Shown: positions 35,063 to 44,222 of the stretch, in pieces
How the letters are laid out: every line of letters begins with the position of its first letter
Position numbering within the stretch: the first letter of the stretch is position 1
NCBI GenBank assembly: GCA_018650465.1
Contig: JABIFY010000145.1
Span: forward strand, 1 to 57,392
DNA from: Alphaproteobacteria bacterium
GTDB taxonomy: Bacteria; Pseudomonadota; Alphaproteobacteria; UBA2966
Direction: 5' to 3'
Length of the DNA stretch: 57,392 nucleotides
The notes under the pieces: model-generated
Told to the model about the DNA's origin: nothing
The model's database searches: none
Seen by the model: the letters and a program-made list of their open reading frames with translations, nothing else
Program-made: the position numbers and the translations under genes

Positions 35063-37153
35063 ATGTCTGAACAAGCGACAACACCAGACGGCGAAGCTGT
35101 CGGAATGTTTTCGTTCATGCGGGGGGATATTGCCTTTGCCCTGGGCATTATGGCGATCCTCACTGTTCTGTTCATCCCGCTGCCACCCTGGCTGCTGGAT
35201 ATATCCTTTTCGATATCCATCACCTTTTCTGTCCTGATTTTGATGACCGCCTTGTTTATCGCCAAGCCCCTGGAATTCAGTGCTTTTCCGACCGTTCTGC
35301 TAATAGCAACGCTGTTGCGGCTTTCCCTGAACGTTGCCTCGACCCGCCTGATCCTGTCTGAAGGGCACCACGGGGGTGCCGCCGCCGGTCGGGTCATTCA
35401 GGCATTTGGTGACTTTGTTATCAGTGGTAACTTTATTATCGGTATCGTGGTCTTCGGTATTCTGGTGATTGTGAACTTTGTCGTCATCACAAAGGGTTCA
35501 CAACGTATCGCGGAAGTCGCTGCCCGCTTCACCCTGGATGCCATGCCCGGTAAACAGATGGCAATTGATGCCGACCTTAGTTCTGGTTTGGTTGATGAGA
35601 ACGAAGCCCGGGACCGGCGCAAGAATCTGGAAGACGAAAGCAACTTCTTTGGTGCCATGGATGGTGCGTCCAAGTTCGTTCGTGGTGATGCCGTTGCCGG
35701 GCTGCTGATTACTTTCATTAACATCATCGGTGGCATCATCATTGGTGTGGCTCAGAAAGATATGAGCTTCGGCGGCGCCAGTGAATCGTATACACTGCTA
35801 ACAGTTGGCGACGGACTGGTCTCCCAGATTCCCGCTTTGATCGTCTCCATTGCTGCCGGTATTTTGGTCTCCAAGGCGGGTGTATCAGGCACCGCTGATA
35901 AAGCTATCTTTTCCCAGTTGGGCGGTTACCCAAAAGCACTGGGCGTCAGTTCTTTCTTGATGATCGGCCTTGCCATCATTCCGAATATGCCGATGTTCCC
36001 CTTCCTTCTGTTATCCGGCATAACGGGCACGCTTGCATTTGTGGCCATGCAAAATAATGAACGGGCTGTAATTGAGGCAGATGAAGCGGAACGTGAACAG
36101 ATAGATTCCACCCCTGTCGAAGAACCCATTTCAACAGCATTGGCCATCGATGATTTGCGGCTGGAACTGGGCTATGGCCTACTGCCCTTGATCAATGATG
36201 AGCGTGGATACAAACTGACAGATCAGATCAAAGCCCTGCGCCGTCAGTTGGCGAGTGAGATGGGCTTTGTTATGCCATCAGTCCGTATTCTGGATAACAT
36301 GCAATTGCCGGCAAACGGCTATGTGATCCGTGTCAAGGAAATTGAAAGTGGCGCCGGCGAAGTCCGTCCAGGTCAGTTGCTGGTCATGGACCCCAGGGGC
36401 GAGCCGATTACCCTGCCCGGCGAAGAAACCACCGAACCAACTTTTGGTCTGCCGGCGACTTGGGTCGACGAAGCCCATCGCGAAGAAGCTTCTTTCCGGG
36501 GCTATACAGTTGTCGATCCATCCACCGTCGTTAGCACACATTTGACTGAAACCATCAAGGAAAACATGTCGGACCTGTTGTCCTATGCGGAAACCCAGAA
36601 ACTGCTGGATGATCTTCCCAAGGAGCAGCAAAAGCTTATAGGCGATATTATTCCGGCACAGATTTCCACGTCCGGCGTCCAGCGCATTTTGCAAAATCTG
36701 TTGAACGAACGCATTTCCATTCGTGACCTGCCAACTGTTCTTGAAGGCGTTGCCGAAGCCACAGCCTTTACCCAGAACTTCACACAAGTAACCGAACATG
36801 TTCGCTCGCGTCTGGCCCGACAGATCAGCAACAGCCAGGTTTCAGCAGGCGGGTATATCCCGTTAATTACCCTGTCACCTGAATGGGAACAGGCCTTCGC
36901 CGAATCCATCATTGTTCAGGGTGACGACCGTCAGCTTGCCATGGCGCCGATGAAACTACAGGAATTTATTACCAAGGTTCGCCAGGTTTTTGAACGCACC
37001 CAAAATGAAGGCGAAGCCGCTGTTTTGTTGACAAGTCCGGGTATCCGGCCATTTGTTCGCTCTATCATCGAGCGCTTCCGTCCGGCGACTGTTGTGATGT
37101 CGCAAAATGAGATTCACCCCAAGGCGAAAATTCGCACCCTTGGGCAGGTCTAG
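35063..37153 (+). CDS. flhA: Flagellar export apparatus protein FlhA
   Basis: Inner-membrane component of the flagellar type III export gate, 696 aa. The N-terminal half carries seven or eight membrane segments and family motifs (LLIATLLRLSLNVASTRLIL, FVVITKGSQRIAEVAARFTLDAMPGKQMAID in parts, GDGLVSQIPAL); the C-terminal half is the cytoplasmic docking domain (LGYGLLPLI, YAETQKLLDDL). It follows flbD and precedes flhF by 10 bases, so flhA, flhF, flhG and the next gene are one run. Confidence 0.96.
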   Translation: MSEQATTPDGEAVGMFSFMRGDIAFALGIMAILTVLFIPLPPWLLDISFSISITFSVLILMTALFIAKPLEFSAFPTVLLIATLLRLSLNVASTRLILSEGHHGGAAAGRVIQAFGDFVISGNFIIGIVVFGILVIVNFVVITKGSQRIAEVAARFTLDAMPGKQMAIDADLSSGLVDENEARDRRKNLEDESNFFGAMDGASKFVRGDAVAGLLITFINIIGGIIIGVAQKDMSFGGASESYTLLTVGDGLVSQIPALIVSIAAGILVSKAGVSGTADKAIFSQLGGYPKALGVSSFLMIGLAIIPNMPMFPFLLLSGITGTLAFVAMQNNERAVIEADEAEREQIDSTPVEEPISTALAIDDLRLELGYGLLPLINDERGYKLTDQIKALRRQLASEMGFVMPSVRILDNMQLPANGYVIRVKEIESGAGEVRPGQLLVMDPRGEPITLPGEETTEPTFGLPATWVDEAHREEASFRGYTVVDPSTVVSTHLTETIKENMSDLLSYAETQKLLDDLPKEQQKLIGDIIPAQISTSGVQRILQNLLNERISIRDLPTVLEGVAEATAFTQNFTQVTEHVRSRLARQISNSQVSAGGYIPLITLSPEWEQAFAESIIVQGDDRQLAMAPMKLQEFITKVRQVFERTQNEGEAAVLLTSPGIRPFVRSIIERFRPATVVMSQNEIHPKAKIRTLGQV

Positions 37154-37163
37154 GAACTGAGCA

Positions 37164-38153
37164 ATGCGCCTCAAGACCTTCTCAGCCGCAACCATGCCAG
37201 AGGCCATGGCAGAAGTGCGTCAGGTCCTGGGGCGGGACGCTGTTATCGTTTCAACATTTGAGGGCCGACGTGGAACAGGTGTCCAGGTTACAGCCGCCCT
37301 TGAAGAAGCCTTGCCGCAACCAGAAGAAATTCAGGAACAAGCCCCGCATCCAGGTGCCGACGGCAGCGCTAACCCGTTGGGCGAAGCCTTGCAGTTTCAT
37401 GGCTTACCCGAGCGTCTAGCGTCACGGCTGATCAGCCTGGCCCAATCTATGGACGTTGAAGACCCTGAAGCCCAGCTGGCTGGTGCCCTGGATGCCGGAT
37501 TTGACTTTGCCCCTTTGAATTTGATGCCGCGCCAGCCTGTCATGCTGGTTGGTCAACCCGGTGCCGGTAAAACCGTGACCGTGGCCAAACTGGCGGCCAG
37601 GGCGGTCATGGCTGGCAAAAAGGTTCGGGTTATTACGACAGATACCATTCGTGCCGGAGGTGTTGCACAATTGCGTGGCTTCACCGACATTCTGAATACC
37701 GAGCTGGAAAAAGCTGATGCGCCGGATATCTTGCGCAATGCCATATCCTATGCCGGAGAAGATGAACTAGTCCTGATCGACAGCCCAGGCACCAATCCAT
37801 ACAACAGCATCGAAATCCGGGACCTGAAGCGCTTTTTGGATATTGAAGGCATCGAGCCCGTTCTGGTTATTGCGGCCGGAGGCGATGTCGCTGAATCCAG
37901 TGATATTGCGTCAGCCTGGCGGCCTTTGGGTATTCGGCGTGTGATCTTTACCAGACTGGACGCGACGCGTCGTTATGGCGCGATTATCGCCGCCGCGGAC
38001 GCCACTGGATTTATCCTCGGCGATGTCAGCCTGTCACCTTATGTCGCGGAAGGCATGAAAGTTCTTAACCCTGTCACCATGGCGCGGCTGTTGCTGCGCC
38101 AGGAAACCCTTACGACCACCTTGTCCGATAACGAGGAGAAAGCAGCACAATGA
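37164..38153 (+). CDS. flhF: Flagellar GTPase FlhF
   Basis: SRP-type GTPase that sets the site and number of polar flagella, 329 aa. MRLKTFSAATMPEAMAEVRQ is the typical start; the P-loop GQPGAGKT is at 130-137, followed by the RVITTDTIRAGGVAQLRGF block, DSPGTNPYN and TRLDATRRYG. The region between the start and the G domain is short for the family. Its stop overlaps the flhG start by 4 bases. Confidence 0.92.
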   Translation: MRLKTFSAATMPEAMAEVRQVLGRDAVIVSTFEGRRGTGVQVTAALEEALPQPEEIQEQAPHPGADGSANPLGEALQFHGLPERLASRLISLAQSMDVEDPEAQLAGALDAGFDFAPLNLMPRQPVMLVGQPGAGKTVTVAKLAARAVMAGKKVRVITTDTIRAGGVAQLRGFTDILNTELEKADAPDILRNAISYAGEDELVLIDSPGTNPYNSIEIRDLKRFLDIEGIEPVLVIAAGGDVAESSDIASAWRPLGIRRVIFTRLDATRRYGAIIAAADATGFILGDVSLSPYVAEGMKVLNPVTMARLLLRQETLTTTLSDNEEKAAQ

Positions 38154-38941
38154 CCACCGATATCAGTTCAGCAGCGGAACAGGCTCCTGCGCCACGCGGT
38201 CGCAACATTGTCACTGTCGCCTCAGGTAAAGGTGGTGTCGGCAAAACGTGGCTTTCTGTCACCCTGACCCACGCCATTGCAGCCAGAAACCGCAAGGCCC
38301 TGTTGTTTGACGGTGATTTGGGTCTGGCCAATGTGGACATTCAGTTAGGCATTATGCCCAAATATGACCTGGGCGGTGTCGTTGCAGGACGCATCGATCT
38401 GAAGTCCGCCATTACCAAATACCCTGAAGGCAATTTCGATATTCTGGCGGGTAAATCCGGGTCCGGCGCTCTCGCCTTGCTGTCGGGACCCCGCGTTTCG
38501 GAACTGCGCGAAGACCTGCTGGATCTTGCGGACCAATATGATCGGGTAATTGTAGATCTGGGTGCCGGTGTGGAAAGCGGTGTGAGAGCCCTTGTTGGTA
38601 ACAACGGCACGATACTTGTCGTCACCAACGAAGAGCCAACAGCCATCACTGACGCTTATGCCTTCATCAAGGTCACGGCCATGAAACATCCAGGGGCGGA
38701 CCTGCGCATTGTGGTCAACCAGGTCAGTGGTGCCCAGGATGGCAACCGTACCTATGGTGCCTTGAAAAAAGCCTGTGAAAGTTTCCTGAAAATCTCACCG
38801 CCACTTGCGGGAATGATCCGTCGCGATGACAAGGTCCGGGATTCGATTCGGCATCAGACCTCCATCCTGCTCCGTCATCCCGGCAGCAAGGCTGCTGATG
38901 ATGTGGAAGCCCTCGCTGCCCGGCTTTTATCTGAACCATGA
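38150..38941 (+). CDS. flhG: Flagellar number regulator FlhG (MinD-like ATPase)
   Basis: ParA/MinD-type ATPase of 263 aa that works with FlhF to limit flagellum number. The deviant Walker A is KGGVGKT (27-33), the switch region reads LLFDGDLGLANVDIQLG, and VIVDLGAGVESGVRA follows. The start overlaps the flhF stop by 4 bases and the stop overlaps the next start by 4, so the three genes are translationally coupled. A C-terminal amphipathic helix typical of the family is not obvious. Confidence 0.9.
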   Translation: MTTDISSAAEQAPAPRGRNIVTVASGKGGVGKTWLSVTLTHAIAARNRKALLFDGDLGLANVDIQLGIMPKYDLGGVVAGRIDLKSAITKYPEGNFDILAGKSGSGALALLSGPRVSELREDLLDLADQYDRVIVDLGAGVESGVRALVGNNGTILVVTNEEPTAITDAYAFIKVTAMKHPGADLRIVVNQVSGAQDGNRTYGALKKACESFLKISPPLAGMIRRDDKVRDSIRHQTSILLRHPGSKAADDVEALAARLLSEP

Positions 38942-40959
38942 CCAACGTTCCACCAGCCACACCACCGCAACCGACCGGTGCGCTAACAGCCTCTCCCAAT
39001 CCTCAGGGAGGCCAGACGCCGCAGCAGCAAAATGCGGGTCAGCGGCCAGCTGGTGGTCAAGTCCCTAAAGAAGCGCCGCCACCCTCCTCACCCGCGGTTA
39101 CCATCGCGGCCTCTATTGCAGGGTTGCGCGAAGGCATGCGTTTCAAAGGCACCATGACGGGTGCAGATGCCAATGGGCTGCCAGTGCTGCGAACACCCAA
39201 CGGTACGTTTATCCTGTCCCAGGCGCTGGAACAGCTTGTCCTGAACGGCGAGGTTGATATTGAAATACGTGTTGCCGGCAATAAAATAAGTGCGCTGATT
39301 CTCTCGATCGGCGGCAGGGTCCAGCATCCTCCGAAAGAAATTGGTCTGACCATGACCAGCGTTAGCGGGGAAAACCTTACTGGAAAAACTCTGGCTGGCG
39401 GCTTGGCTGCTGGCCTGGTCCCGCGGGGTGGCCAGACAGCGACTTTGAACATTGGCACACAGCTGACAGCCAATATTCTGAGTTCGCCGACGAAAGCCAG
39501 TGCAAGTTCAACACTGGTTCCCGGTGGTACACTGATCCTGAAAATATCTAACGTCGCATTAACCCTCCCCAAGGGCAGCGTTTCATCAGTGCCCGCCAGT
39601 ACGGCCGTATCTCAGTCTGGCACGACAGAAACAGCATCTTCAACATTGGCCAACGACATCAAAACCCAGCTGGCAGCTGGCAAATCGAATGCGATGTCCA
39701 ACCAGGGTGTTCTTGGCGGCAACGCCAGTCGTCTGGCGGGGACAACAGTTGCCAATCCCACAGTGAATGCCCCTGTTGCGCCTCTGGCAAATCAGGCAAC
39801 AACTCAGGCCACTGTCCTGTCTTCCGCCCAGGCACCAGGTTCTCCCCCTGGCACGACGACATCGCCAAATCCATCTCTAACGATCAACCAAGGGACCAAT
39901 TCTGCCCTGTTGGCGAGTGGAAATGCCGCTACTTCGCCGACGACCGCGCCGTTATCTCCAAGTCCTTCTCTCAGTGCAGCGATAAGTCAAACGGCATTGC
40001 TGTCCCAGCAAGATACCGACAATGCCCCGCCAGCAACCGCAGCAACTGTTGCAGCAACAAAGACCATTCAGGGCGAAGTCATTGGCCCACATCGTGATGG
40101 TGGCTTGTTGGTCAGAACGCCTGCGGGTGATATTTCCTTGATGACCCGTGCAGTTCTACCCAAAGGCAGCCAATTGACCTTTGAAACGGTTGCCACCAGG
40201 GCACCGGAATCAGTGCAGCGCCCGATAGCGCAGGGCCAACCCGTCCCCATGGATGGGGGCGTGGTCGCACCGGAAACCAAGGCAGCCATCAAGGCTTTCG
40301 CAAACGAATGGCCAGCCATGAAGGAAGTTATGACTGCCCTCCAGGCCGCCAGCCCGGCAGTGGCGCAAAATATGATCGCATCAATACTGCCCGGCGCAAA
40401 TTCGTCACTGGCAAGTTCAATATTGTTGTTTCTGTCAGCGATCAGAGGTGGCGACATGAAAGGCTGGCTTGGAGTAGATGCGACAGCCTTGCTGGAGCGC
40501 GGCGGGCATGACGATTTGCTGAACCGGCTAACGGCAGATGCGGGCCAAATGGGCCGCGCCAGTGAAACACCGGGACAAGGTGATTGGCGCGCCCTGCCCT
40601 TTCCACTGTTTGATGGCAGTGATTTGCAACAAATATGGGCCTTTGTCCGGGAGCATCGCCGTTCCGGAGATATGGCTGACAAAAAGGCACTTAGATTTGT
40701 CGTGGAACTGGACCTGACGGCGTTGGGCGGTATGCAACTGGATGGTTTGATTCAGGATAAGCAGTTTGATCTGATTGTTCGCAACAGCCGCGCCTTGCCA
40801 ACAAATATTCGACAGGACCTGTCCGGATTATTTGAAAGTTCCGTTGAGGCCACCGGGTTCAGCGGCAGTATCATTTTTCAGTCGGACACAGCGTGGCCTG
40901 TTTCTCCGTTCCGTGAAGCCCAACAGGAAGCCGCAGGACATGGCGAAATCGTTGCCTGA
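38938..40959 (+). CDS. Second FliK-like (Flg_hook-like) protein
   Basis: A 673-aa protein translated in coupling with flhG. It has a P/Q/A-rich start, a beta-rich segment (about 65-230), a low-complexity S/T/A/P/Q middle (about 230-380), and a C-terminal part whose last 110 residues (RFVVELDLTALGGMQLDG, NIRQDLSGLFESSVEATGFS) resemble the Flg_hook domain of FliK. The true fliK is 13 kb away, so this could be a second ruler-like or export-switch protein. The resemblance is pattern-based, and a flagellar role follows mostly from context. Confidence 0.6.
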   Translation: MTNVPPATPPQPTGALTASPNPQGGQTPQQQNAGQRPAGGQVPKEAPPPSSPAVTIAASIAGLREGMRFKGTMTGADANGLPVLRTPNGTFILSQALEQLVLNGEVDIEIRVAGNKISALILSIGGRVQHPPKEIGLTMTSVSGENLTGKTLAGGLAAGLVPRGGQTATLNIGTQLTANILSSPTKASASSTLVPGGTLILKISNVALTLPKGSVSSVPASTAVSQSGTTETASSTLANDIKTQLAAGKSNAMSNQGVLGGNASRLAGTTVANPTVNAPVAPLANQATTQATVLSSAQAPGSPPGTTTSPNPSLTINQGTNSALLASGNAATSPTTAPLSPSPSLSAAISQTALLSQQDTDNAPPATAATVAATKTIQGEVIGPHRDGGLLVRTPAGDISLMTRAVLPKGSQLTFETVATRAPESVQRPIAQGQPVPMDGGVVAPETKAAIKAFANEWPAMKEVMTALQAASPAVAQNMIASILPGANSSLASSILLFLSAIRGGDMKGWLGVDATALLERGGHDDLLNRLTADAGQMGRASETPGQGDWRALPFPLFDGSDLQQIWAFVREHRRSGDMADKKALRFVVELDLTALGGMQLDGLIQDKQFDLIVRNSRALPTNIRQDLSGLFESSVEATGFSGSIIFQSDTAWPVSPFREAQQEAAGHGEIVA

Positions 40960-40996
40960 ATTGCGCCAGCCAAGATACTCTGTGGAAAAATAAACT

Positions 40997-41410
40997 ATGT
41001 CTGAATCCAGCCCAAACTCCGTTGAGCGACGAAACCTGATCTCCGCCCATGCCAACACTTCAATGGCGGTGGATTTTGTTACAACATTTTCCGGACAAAT
41101 CTCCCACAGCAACGGCCCCGAAATAGCGACGATAAAAATTGATGTTCGCTACGTGCCGGACAAGCTTGTCATGGATATGACTCCGCTACCGGACTATCTG
41201 ATGCGCCTTAATGACCTTGCACATTATCCTCTGGAAAAGCTTGCGGGGGTGATCCTGGAAGACCTCAGCAATGAGCTGGTGCCTCGCTGGTTGCACGTCA
41301 CGGCAGCAATCGGTGATTCAGCCAATCCAATTTGTCACAGTGTTTCCTTTGAAGACCGTCAACCCAATTGGGACAACCCCACATTGCTGGCGCGACTGAC
41401 ATCAATTTAG
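40997..41410 (+). CDS. QueF-like T-fold protein without QueF catalytic residues
   Basis: A 137-aa protein that I align to QueF (7-cyano-7-deazaguanine reductase) by order of short matches: an F-x-G/T site, PEIATIKIDVRYVPDK against the QueF PDFATI...Y-PD stretch, L-x-x-YL, then ILEDL and PRWLHV near the end. The QueF catalytic Cys (in CPxTGQPD) and the ESK motif are replaced (SHSNGPE and DMTPLP). It sits 37 bases after the FliK-like gene and its stop overlaps the fliJ stop by 4 bases. A T-fold or binding role is suggested; function is unknown. Confidence 0.45.
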   Translation: MSESSPNSVERRNLISAHANTSMAVDFVTTFSGQISHSNGPEIATIKIDVRYVPDKLVMDMTPLPDYLMRLNDLAHYPLEKLAGVILEDLSNELVPRWLHVTAAIGDSANPICHSVSFEDRQPNWDNPTLLARLTSI

Positions 41411-41829
41411 TTCTGCGGATTGTTGCGGCGAAACATGTTCAGTCCCATTTCATCCAGTTCGATCTGGGCCACACGATCTTCCTCTTTGCGTTGACGTTCT
41501 TTTGCCCGTTCCAAAGCGGTTTCGTATTTTTTGACTTCTTGATAGGCATGATGAACTTCGTCAGTGGCGGCGTTGACCGCTTCCTGCGCTTCTTCAATGG
41601 ACTGCCGCAAAACCCGACGCCGTTCGATAACGGTGACAGCATAGTGCCCATAGGTTTGTGCGATTTCGGGCGACGTCGCCGCTGCGGCCTGGTTCAGAAT
41701 CAATTGCTCCTCAAAATGTGCAATCTCTCGGTAAAAGCCTGCTCTCAGGTCTTCAAGGTCCGCCAATTGTCGCCGCTTTTCATCCAGCGTCCAGGAATTA
41801 ACCCGGATCAGTGTTTCCAACCCCTTCAT
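41407..41829 (-). CDS. fliJ: Flagellar export chaperone FliJ
   Basis: Small coiled-coil protein of 140 aa that works with FliI and FlhA in export. Nearly all of the chain is helical and rich in E, K, R and Q (for example EEAQEAVNAATDEVHHAYQE), as in FliJ. The start overlaps the fliI stop by 4 bases, and its stop overlaps the convergent gene's stop by 4. No other family fits this place and length. Confidence 0.85.
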   Translation of the reverse strand: MKGLETLIRVNSWTLDEKRRQLADLEDLRAGFYREIAHFEEQLILNQAAAATSPEIAQTYGHYAVTVIERRRVLRQSIEEAQEAVNAATDEVHHAYQEVKKYETALERAKERQRKEEDRVAQIELDEMGLNMFRRNNPQN

Positions 41830-43151
41830 TCGTCAAAGCTACCTTCCAGCAGGTCATCAAGACCAGCGTAACAAGAGGCAAGATCGCCCCGCTCGTGCAT
41901 ATCCTGGGTCAGGAATTCCTCGATACGGTCCCGATATTCAATCGCCAGATCTACCTTAGGGTCTGAACCTTGCCGATAGGCACCCAAGCGGATCATTTCT
42001 GACATGTCTTCGTAGGTCGCAACCATTTTCTTGGCCTGATTAACAATCCGGTTTTCGTCAGCGGTATTACAATCCGGCATGGTTCTGGACAGGCTGCGCA
42101 AGACATTCACGGGTGGATATCGTCCCCGCTCGGCAATTGACCGATCCAGTACGATATGGCCATCGAGAATACCGCGAACAGCATCTGCGACAGGTTCATT
42201 ATGGTCATCACCTTCGACCAGGACGGTAAACAGACCGGTGATCGAGCCGATCCCGGTTCCCGGCCCTGCCCGCTCCAACAGCTTGGGCAACTCGGCAAAT
42301 ACAGTTGGTGTATAACCTTTGCTGGCTGGTGGCTCCCCCCCCGTCAGGCCGATTTCACGCTGGGCCATGGCAAAGCGGGTCACACTATCCATCAGGCAGA
42401 GCACCTGCTTTTCCTGATCGCGAAGATATTCCGACAAGGTCAAAGTCAAGTACGCGGCCTGTCTGCGCATCAAAGCAGATTCGTCTGATGTGGCGACAAC
42501 GACAACTGAACGGGCCAAGCCATCTTCGCCCAGGTCATCCTGAATGAACTCCTGGACCTCGCGACCACGTTCGCCAACCAGGCCGATAACGTTGACATCC
42601 GCATCCGTGTAACGTGCCAGCATGGACAACAAAACAGATTTACCAATGCCTGATCCGGCAAAGATGCCCATGCGTTGGCCCTGACAACATGTCAAAAATG
42701 TATTGATGACCCGGACACCCAGATCCAGTTTGGCGCCGGTACGGTTACGTGACGCAGCAGGTGGCGGTTCTGAGCGAACGCGATAGCCCACAGGGCCCCG
42801 CAACAAGGGTGGTCCGCCATCCAGTGGCTCTCCGACAGCATTAACAACTCGTCCGAGCCACGAGATATCAGGGTAGATGACGGAATCATGTTCTGCGACC
42901 AGCACCCGACAGCCAAGGCCAACCCCATCCAGACTGCCATAGGGCATAAACAGGGCGCGGTCATTGCGAAAGCCAACAACTTCGCAGGCCACTTCCTCGT
43001 CCCCGCGGATCAGTATATGGCAGCGTGAACCTATGCTGACGCAACGTTGTAAGCCGGACACTTCGACAAGAAGTCCCTGAATGCCGACGACGCGGCCGTA
43101 ACGCTCATATTCCTGAAGTGAATTCAGTTCCGCAAGAACGCTTTTCAACAC
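41826..43151 (-). CDS. fliI: Flagellum-specific ATP synthase FliI
   Basis: ATPase that energises flagellar export, 441 aa. Walker A GSGIGKS is at 166-172, Walker B lies in VLCLMDSVTRFAMAQRE, and GLVGERGREVQEFIQDDL, ASKGYTPTVFAELPKLLERAGP and GSITGLFTVLVEGDD fit the family. The start is GTG with GGGAG upstream. It is the first gene of a two-gene fliI-fliJ unit, divergent from ctrA across a 291-base gap. Confidence 0.95.
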   Translation of the reverse strand: MLKSVLAELNSLQEYERYGRVVGIQGLLVEVSGLQRCVSIGSRCHILIRGDEEVACEVVGFRNDRALFMPYGSLDGVGLGCRVLVAEHDSVIYPDISWLGRVVNAVGEPLDGGPPLLRGPVGYRVRSEPPPAASRNRTGAKLDLGVRVINTFLTCCQGQRMGIFAGSGIGKSVLLSMLARYTDADVNVIGLVGERGREVQEFIQDDLGEDGLARSVVVVATSDESALMRRQAAYLTLTLSEYLRDQEKQVLCLMDSVTRFAMAQREIGLTGGEPPASKGYTPTVFAELPKLLERAGPGTGIGSITGLFTVLVEGDDHNEPVADAVRGILDGHIVLDRSIAERGRYPPVNVLRSLSRTMPDCNTADENRIVNQAKKMVATYEDMSEMIRLGAYRQGSDPKVDLAIEYRDRIEEFLTQDMHERGDLASCYAGLDDLLEGSFDE

Positions 43152-43320
43152 CGTCTCCCGTCAAACCAGGCGTTTGGTATGACTGCCTGGCACAATTGTT
43201 ATTTCTCAGTTTCACAGATAATGCACCAACGGGATTTAAGGATGTGTAAACTACACATGCAAGGCAGCCCCTCACCGGGACCCATCTGGGCTCAAGTGAA
43301 ATAAGGCCAAAAAATGGAAA

Positions 43321-43381
43321 AGGTTAATTTTTCACGCCGGAACTTGCCGCGTTAACCTTTTTGGGCTACATAATGGTTAAC
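43321..43381 (+). promoter_or_regulatory. GGTTAA/GTTAACC sites upstream of ctrA
   Basis: GGTTAA (43322-43327), GTTAACC (43351-43357) and GGTTAAC (43375-43381) crowd the 120 bases before ctrA; the last two form an inverted repeat 17 bases apart. They carry the TTAAC half-site known for CtrA but not its exact TTAA-N7-TTAA spacing. Autoregulation is an inference. Confidence 0.45.
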
Positions 43382-43442
43382 AAAGTGTGCTGAAAGCCGA
43401 TTATCGGCCCCATTTTACACCTGGATGTTGGGGGTAACCGCC

Positions 43443-44144
43443 ATGCGAGTACTTCTTGTAGAAGATGATGTATCGACCTCGAAAAGCCTTGAGCTCATGC
43501 TTGGCTCGGAAGGTTATAACGTTTATTGCACGGATCTGGGCGAAGAAGGCCTCGATCTGGGCAAGCTTTATGACTACGACATAATCATTCTAGATCTCAA
43601 CCTGCCCGATATGCATGGTTATGATGTCTTGAAAAAACTCCGGCTTGCCAAAGTCGAAACACCGATCCTGATTTTGTCTGGCATGAAAGAGGCTGACGAC
43701 AAAGTAAAAGGTCTGGTCTTCGGCGCTGACGACTATCTAACCAAACCATTTGACAAAGCAGAGCTGGTTGCCCGGATCAATGCGATTGTGCGGCGCTCAA
43801 AAGGGCACGCCCAATCGATTATTCAAACCGGCCGCCTTTCTGTCAATCTGGACACGCGGGCCGTTGAAGTTGATAACGAGTCAGTTCATCTGACAGGCAA
43901 GGAATATGGCATTCTTGAATTGCTGTCCCTGCGCAAAGGAACAACCCTGACAAAGGAAATGTTCCTGAATCATCTCTACGGTGGTATGGACGAGCCCGAA
44001 TTGAAGATTATTGACGTTTTTGTTTGCAAACTACGCAAGAAGATTGCCACGGCAACAGACGGTGACCACTATATTGAAACGGTCTGGGGTCGAGGTTATG
44101 TATTGCGTGATCCAGTAGCAGAAAGCCAGTCTGGCGCTGCCTGA
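43443..44144 (+). CDS. ctrA: Cell-cycle response regulator CtrA
   Basis: OmpR-type regulator of 233 aa. From the ATG at 43443 (GGGGG upstream; an ATG at 43425 would add six residues) it begins [20 protein letters not shown]. The receiver has Asp51 ([13 protein letters not shown]) and the lysine in YLTKPF; the winged helix ends in [11 protein letters not shown], both matching CtrA. It is the master regulator of cell cycle or motility in alphaproteobacteria. Its phosphodonor ChpT and inhibitor SciP are also in this window. The usual C-terminal degradation tail is short: QSGAA. Confidence 0.95.
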   Translation: MRVLLVEDDVSTSKSLELMLGSEGYNVYCTDLGEEGLDLGKLYDYDIIILDLNLPDMHGYDVLKKLRLAKVETPILILSGMKEADDKVKGLVFGADDYLTKPFDKAELVARINAIVRRSKGHAQSIIQTGRLSVNLDTRAVEVDNESVHLTGKEYGILELLSLRKGTTLTKEMFLNHLYGGMDEPELKIIDVFVCKLRKKIATATDGDHYIETVWGRGYVLRDPVAESQSGAA

Positions 44145-44191
44145 TATTCAGAGTGATATTCAGGGCGTTTCCTGATTTAGACAGTATCGCC

Positions 44192-44222
44192 AGAGCATTT
44201 CCGGATTTATCGGATACGCTCT
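44192..44222. repeat. AGAGC-type palindrome overlapping the cheR stop
   Basis: AGAGC and GCTCT arms with an inner TCCG/CGGA pair bound a hairpin, which includes the cheR stop codon. Similar AGAGC...GCTCT palindromes are common between alphaproteobacterial genes. A related phrase, GCGTTTCCTGATTTA, lies just upstream at 44165, perhaps a decayed second copy. It may end both ctrA and cheR transcripts. Confidence 0.5.
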
